In this document: positions 5,733 to 8,796 of the stretch, piece after piece
How the letters are laid out: each line of letters starts with the position of its first letter
Numbering within the stretch: position 1 is the stretch's first letter
Assembly: GCA_035504175.1 (NCBI GenBank)
Contig: DATJSJ010000212.1
Coordinates: forward strand, 1 to 8,796
Length of the DNA: 8,796 nucleotides
Direction: 5' to 3'
DNA from: DATJSJ01 sp035504175
GTDB lineage: Bacteria > Pseudomonadota > Alphaproteobacteria > Acetobacterales > Acetobacteraceae
Position numbers and translations under genes: made by a program
Notes under the pieces: model-generated
Seen by the model: only the letters and a program-made list of their open reading frames with translations
Databases searched by the model: none
What the model was told of the DNA's origin: nothing

Positions 5733-8234
5733 TCAGCGCAGCGCAGCCCCGGTCGCCTTGGCGACCGCGGCGACCACGGCACCGGCGGCGGTTTCGATTT
5801 CCGCATCGGTCAGCGTGTGATCGCGCGGCTGGAACACGACCTCCACGCCGAGCGATTTGCGGCCTTCCGGCAGATTCGCACCCTGGTAGACGTCGAACAG
5901 CGCCACGCCGGCGATCAGCGCCCGATCGGCGCTGCGCGCCGCCTTCAGCACCGCCTCGGCCGGCACCGCCGTATCCACGACGAAGGCGAAATCGCGCCGC
6001 ACCGGCTGGAACGGCGCGAGATCGGGCGCCGCCCGGCGGCGCAGCTTCGGTTCCGGGATCGCGTCCAGGAACACCTCGAACGCGGCGGCACCGCCGGTCA
6101 GATCCAGCGCCGCGGCGACCGCCGGATGCAGCGCGCCGAACGTCGCCAGCACCGTCTTCGGTCCCTGGCGCACAACGCCGCCGCGACCGGGGTGATAGAA
6201 GCCGGGCGGGTCGGCGGTGACGCTCAGCGCCTCCATCGGCACGCCCAGCGCCGCCAGCACCGCCAGCGCATCCGCCTTGGCATCGAGCGCATCGGCGCCG
6301 CGCGCCGGCTCCGCCCAATGCCGCGGCGTCTGGCCGCTGCGCACGCCCGCCGCCACCATCACCTGGGCATCCGCGGCGAAGGCGGGGCCGATCTCGAACA
6401 GCGCCGCATCCGGCCAGCCGCGCGCCGCATTGCGCTGCGCCGCCAACGCCAGTGTCGCGACCGGCGTCGGCCGCAACTGGTCGAGATCGGCGGCGATCGG
6501 GTTGGTGAGGCGCAGCGTCTCCGGCGCCTCCCCGAACAGCGCCGCCTGCTCACGCGCGAGGAAGCTGAACGTCACGCATTCCAGCATCCCGCGTCCGGCC
6601 AGCGCGCGCCGCGCCAGTGCCGCCCGGGTCTGCCGCCGCGTCAGCGTCGGCACCGGCACCGGCTCGACCCGCGGCATCGAGACGGGCGGGATGCTGTCCA
6701 GCCCGCGCAGCCGCAGCACTTCCTCGATCAGATCGGCCTCGGGTTCGATCGCGTCCCGTCCCGCCTGCGCTGCCGCGGCGCGCCCGTCCGCGAGCGAAGC
6801 CGCCATGTCGAGCAGGTCGTTGCCCAGCCCGTAGCCGAGCCCGCCGCCGACGCTGCCATCCGCCCGGGCGCCGGCGACGTCGTTGCGCCAGGACGGCACC
6901 GCCACCGTCACGCGCTCGGCATCGCGCGCCACGACATCGAACCCCAGCCGCTCCAGCGCCGCGACCGCGTCCCCCGCCGGCACGTCGAGCCCGCCCAGCC
7001 CGGCCAGGCGCGCGAAGCGCATCGTCGCCTGCCGCTGCCAGTCCGGCTCCGCCCCGGCCGCGGTGACGCCGCTCGCCTCGCCGCCGCACAGCGCGATCAC
7101 CATCGCGGTCGCGGCATCCAGCGCCGCCGGCATCAGCGCCGGATCGACGCCGCGCTCGAAGCGCTGCCGCGCATCCGAGGTGATCTGATGCCGCCGCCCG
7201 GTCAGCGCGACGCGCACCGGATCGAACAGCGCGCATTCGATGAAGACGCTGGTGGTGCCGTCATCGCTGCCCGTCGCCTCGCCGCCCATCACGCCGGCGA
7301 GCGACTGCACGCAAGCGGCATCGGCGATCACGCAATCCTCCGCATCGGGCGCGTAGTCGCGCCCGTTCAGCGCGCGGAAGACGCTGCCGTCGCCCGGCCG
7401 CATCACCAGCCGCCCGCCGGCCACCTTGTCGGCGTCGAACACGTGCAGCGGCCGGCCGAGATCGAAGGTGAAGAAATTGGTGATGTCGACCAGCGCGCTG
7501 ATCGGCCGCAGCCCGATCGCCGCGAGCCGGTCCGCGAGCCAGGCCGGCGACGGCCCGTTGCGAACGCCCCGCACCGTGCGGCCGAGCACCCACGGGCACG
7601 CCTCGGGCATCTCGATCGCCCACTCGATCGGGCTCGGGAACCGCGCCTCGACGCGCGGGGGCGCCCAGGGACGCAGCGCCCCCAGCCCCGCCGCCGCCAG
7701 GTCGCGCGCAATCCCCCGTACGCCGAGCGCGTCGCCGCGATTGGGCGTCACGTTGATCTCGATCACCGGATCGTCGAGCCCGGCCCAGCGCACGTAGGAC
7801 TCGCCCACCGGCGCGTCCTCCGGCAAATCGACGATGCCGGAATGGTCCTCGCCCAGCCCCATCTCGCGCGCGGAGAGCAGCATCCCGGCGCTCTTGACGC
7901 CGCGGATCTCGCCCACTCTCAGCGTGATGCCGGTGCCGGGAATATGGCTGCCGGGTGCAGCAAACACACCCTTCATGCCGGTGCGCGCATTCGGCGCGCC
8001 ACACACCACCGAAACCTCGCCTGCGCCGGTATCGACGCGGCAGACGCGCAGCCGGTCGGCATTCGGGTGCTGCACCGCCTCGATCACGCGCGCGATGCGG
8101 AACGAAGCCAGCGCCGCGCCACGATCCGCCACCCCCTCGACCTCGAGGCCGATCGCGCTCAGCGTCTCGGTGATGCGCTCGAGCGACGCATCCGTGTCCA
8201 GATGCGTGCGCAGCCAGGCGAGTGTCGTCTTCAC
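5733..8234 (-). CDS. pheT: Phenylalanine-tRNA ligase beta subunit
   Basis: This is the beta subunit of the alpha2-beta2 cytosolic phenylalanyl-tRNA synthetase, which attaches phenylalanine to tRNA-Phe. Domains in order are: N-terminal MKTTLAWLRTHL; an EMAP-like tRNA-binding domain (about 40-150, with HPNADRLRVCRVDTG at 56-70 and VCGAPNARTGMKGVFA at 77-92); the B3/B4 editing domain (about 205-380, with VDITNFFTFDLGRPLHVFD at 249-267); the B5 domain (about 400-515, with PSWRNDVAG at 447-455 and EADLIEEVLRLRGLDSIP at 499-516); the synthetase-like core (about 530-720, with LTNPIAADLDQLRPT at 576-590); and the FDX-ACB anticodon-binding domain (about 740-833, with PVRRDFAFVVD at 744-754). At 833 residues it is longer than most, because about 43 extra residues interrupt B5. 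The GTG start overlaps the pheS stop as GTGA, so translation is probably coupled; pheT ends 10 nt before the UbiC-like gene. Confidence 0.97.
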   Translation of the reverse strand: MKTTLAWLRTHLDTDASLERITETLSAIGLEVEGVADRGAALASFRIARVIEAVQHPNADRLRVCRVDTGAGEVSVVCGAPNARTGMKGVFAAPGSHIPGTGITLRVGEIRGVKSAGMLLSAREMGLGEDHSGIVDLPEDAPVGESYVRWAGLDDPVIEINVTPNRGDALGVRGIARDLAAAGLGALRPWAPPRVEARFPSPIEWAIEMPEACPWVLGRTVRGVRNGPSPAWLADRLAAIGLRPISALVDITNFFTFDLGRPLHVFDADKVAGGRLVMRPGDGSVFRALNGRDYAPDAEDCVIADAACVQSLAGVMGGEATGSDDGTTSVFIECALFDPVRVALTGRRHQITSDARQRFERGVDPALMPAALDAATAMVIALCGGEASGVTAAGAEPDWQRQATMRFARLAGLGGLDVPAGDAVAALERLGFDVVARDAERVTVAVPSWRNDVAGARADGSVGGGLGYGLGNDLLDMAASLADGRAAAAQAGRDAIEPEADLIEEVLRLRGLDSIPPVSMPRVEPVPVPTLTRRQTRAALARRALAGRGMLECVTFSFLAREQAALFGEAPETLRLTNPIAADLDQLRPTPVATLALAAQRNAARGWPDAALFEIGPAFAADAQVMVAAGVRSGQTPRHWAEPARGADALDAKADALAVLAALGVPMEALSVTADPPGFYHPGRGGVVRQGPKTVLATFGALHPAVAAALDLTGGAAAFEVFLDAIPEPKLRRRAAPDLAPFQPVRRDFAFVVDTAVPAEAVLKAARSADRALIAGVALFDVYQGANLPEGRKSLGVEVVFQPRDHTLTDAEIETAAGAVVAAVAKATGAALR
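6741..6869 (-). other. Extra Gly/Ala-rich segment inside the PheT B5 domain
   Basis: Residues 456-498 of PheT separate PSWRNDVAG from EADLIEEV. In usual bacterial PheT these are nearly contiguous (PSWR.D..GE.DLVEEV). The insert starts ARADGSVGGGLGYGLGND and ends in an alanine-rich helix-like stretch. The reading frame stays open on both sides, with no stop or frameshift, so it is a genuine in-frame insertion and not an error. It probably forms a surface loop. Confidence 0.75.
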
Positions 8235-8796
8235 CGCCCGCGCGCCTCCGCCCCGCCGGCGCGCGCCGGCGTCGCCTCATGCAGCATGGTCGGCGCCAGC
8301 GGCGAACTGCCGCAATGCCGCAGCCAGCGCACGTCGCTCTCATAGAACGGGCGCAGGTCCGGGATGCCGTGCTTCAGCATCGTCACCCGCTCCACGCCCA
8401 TGCCGAAGGCGAAGCCTTGCCACTCGCGCGGATCGAGTCCGCAATTCGCCAGCACCTTCGGATGCACCATGCCGCTGCCCAGGATCTCCAGCCAGTCCCG
8501 CCCCGCGCCGAGCGTGCCGGTCGCGCGGTCCCAGCCGATATCGACCTCCATGCTCGGCTCGGTGAACGGGAAATAGCTCGCCCGGAACCGCACCGGCAGA
8601 TCGCCGATGCCGAAATAGGCGCGCAGGAAATCGATCAGGCAGCCCTTCAGATGACCGAGCGTGATGTCCCGGTCGATGACGATGCCTTCGCACTGATGGA
8701 ACATCGGCGAATGCGTCGCATCGTGATCCGACCGGTACGTGCGGCCGGTCGAGATGACGCGGAACGGCGGCTCACGCGTCAGCATCGTGATGATCT
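8231..8796 (-). CDS. pheS: Phenylalanine-tRNA ligase alpha subunit, C-terminal part (5' truncated by window edge)
   Basis: This is the catalytic subunit of phenylalanyl-tRNA synthetase; only the last ~187 codons are present, and the start is beyond the right edge. The class II aminoacylation core is unmistakable: TMLTREPPFRVISTGRTYRS, then DHDATHSPMFHQCEG (motif 2), the FRASYFPFTEPSMEVDI stretch, WLEILGSGMVHPKVL, and the motif 3 region GFAFGMGVERVTMLKHGIPD followed by LRPFYESDVRWLRHCG. After the usual end near SSPLAPTM the protein continues with a short Ala/Arg-rich tail (LHEATPARAGGAEARGR), coded partly by the GC palindrome at 8255-8270. Its TGA stop (8231-8233) overlaps the GTG start of pheT, the normal pheST gene order. 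Confidence 0.97.
   Translation of the reverse strand, partial: IITMLTREPPFRVISTGRTYRSDHDATHSPMFHQCEGIVIDRDITLGHLKGCLIDFLRAYFGIGDLPVRFRASYFPFTEPSMEVDIGWDRATGTLGAGRDWLEILGSGMVHPKVLANCGLDPREWQGFAFGMGVERVTMLKHGIPDLRPFYESDVRWLRHCGSSPLAPTMLHEATPARAGGAEARGR

Noticed and set aside
5723..5806. Upstream ATG start at 5806 for the UbiC-like gene
   Set aside because: It would overlap the conserved C-terminus of pheT by 74 nt and bury the signal peptide inside a 28-residue Pro/Arg-rich extension; GTG 5722 fits better.
4940..6220. A 426-codon plus-strand open frame across the UbiC-like gene and pheT end
   Set aside because: It runs antisense over two genes on the minus strand with better-supported products and has an Arg/Pro-rich shadow composition.
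5496..8345. A 949-codon open frame on the plus strand
   Set aside because: It lies antisense to pheT, is dominated by Arg, His, Ala and Gln, and has no recognisable domain; it is a by-product of GC-rich codon use in pheT.

Overview
The window has high G+C, GTG starts and densely packed genes, and the proteins read like those of an alphaproteobacterium. Acetobacteraceae or another Rhodospirillales lineage is my best guess. That rests on protein style and base composition only; no marker settles the taxon.

Layout: (1) Positions 1-372 (+) hold the C-terminal end of a molybdopterin oxidoreductase. A strong hairpin follows, then fhs (461-2119, +), a complete formate-tetrahydrofolate ligase. (2) Positions 2120-2641 hold no convincing long gene and become progressively less GC-rich. 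Near the right end lie a five-copy TTAC repeat with near-helical spacing, a candidate promoter, and an 11-codon leader ORF whose stop codon overlaps the start of the next gene. (3) Positions 2642-4879 (+) form a two-gene membrane-protein operon: a UbiA-superfamily transferase resembling decaprenyl-phosphate phosphoribosyltransferase, and a GT-C glycosyltransferase of the GT87/DUF2029 type. Both use visibly more A/T-ending codons than the flanking genes. (4) Positions 4880-5050 are a convergent intergenic gap with a possible terminator hairpin. (5) Positions 5051-8796 (-) read right to left as pheS (3' part only), pheT, and a small gene for a predicted exported protein with a chorismate-lyase (UbiC)-like fold.

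How the genes work together: Fhs charges tetrahydrofolate with formate for one-carbon metabolism. The upstream oxidoreductase could be connected with formate, but its substrate is not visible here. The UbiA-like/GT87 pair suggests making a polyprenyl-phosphate-linked sugar and transferring it on the outer side of the membrane, for a glycolipid or cell-surface polysaccharide. PheS and PheT are the two subunits of phenylalanyl-tRNA synthetase. The downstream UbiC-like gene probably shares their transcript, but no functional link is evident.

Most worth a second look: the repeat array plus leader ORF ahead of the UbiA/GT87 pair, the secreted UbiC-like protein, and a ~43-residue Gly/Ala-rich insertion in the B5 domain of PheT. 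I found no RNA gene, CRISPR array, insertion sequence or clearly new multi-gene defence or mobile system.
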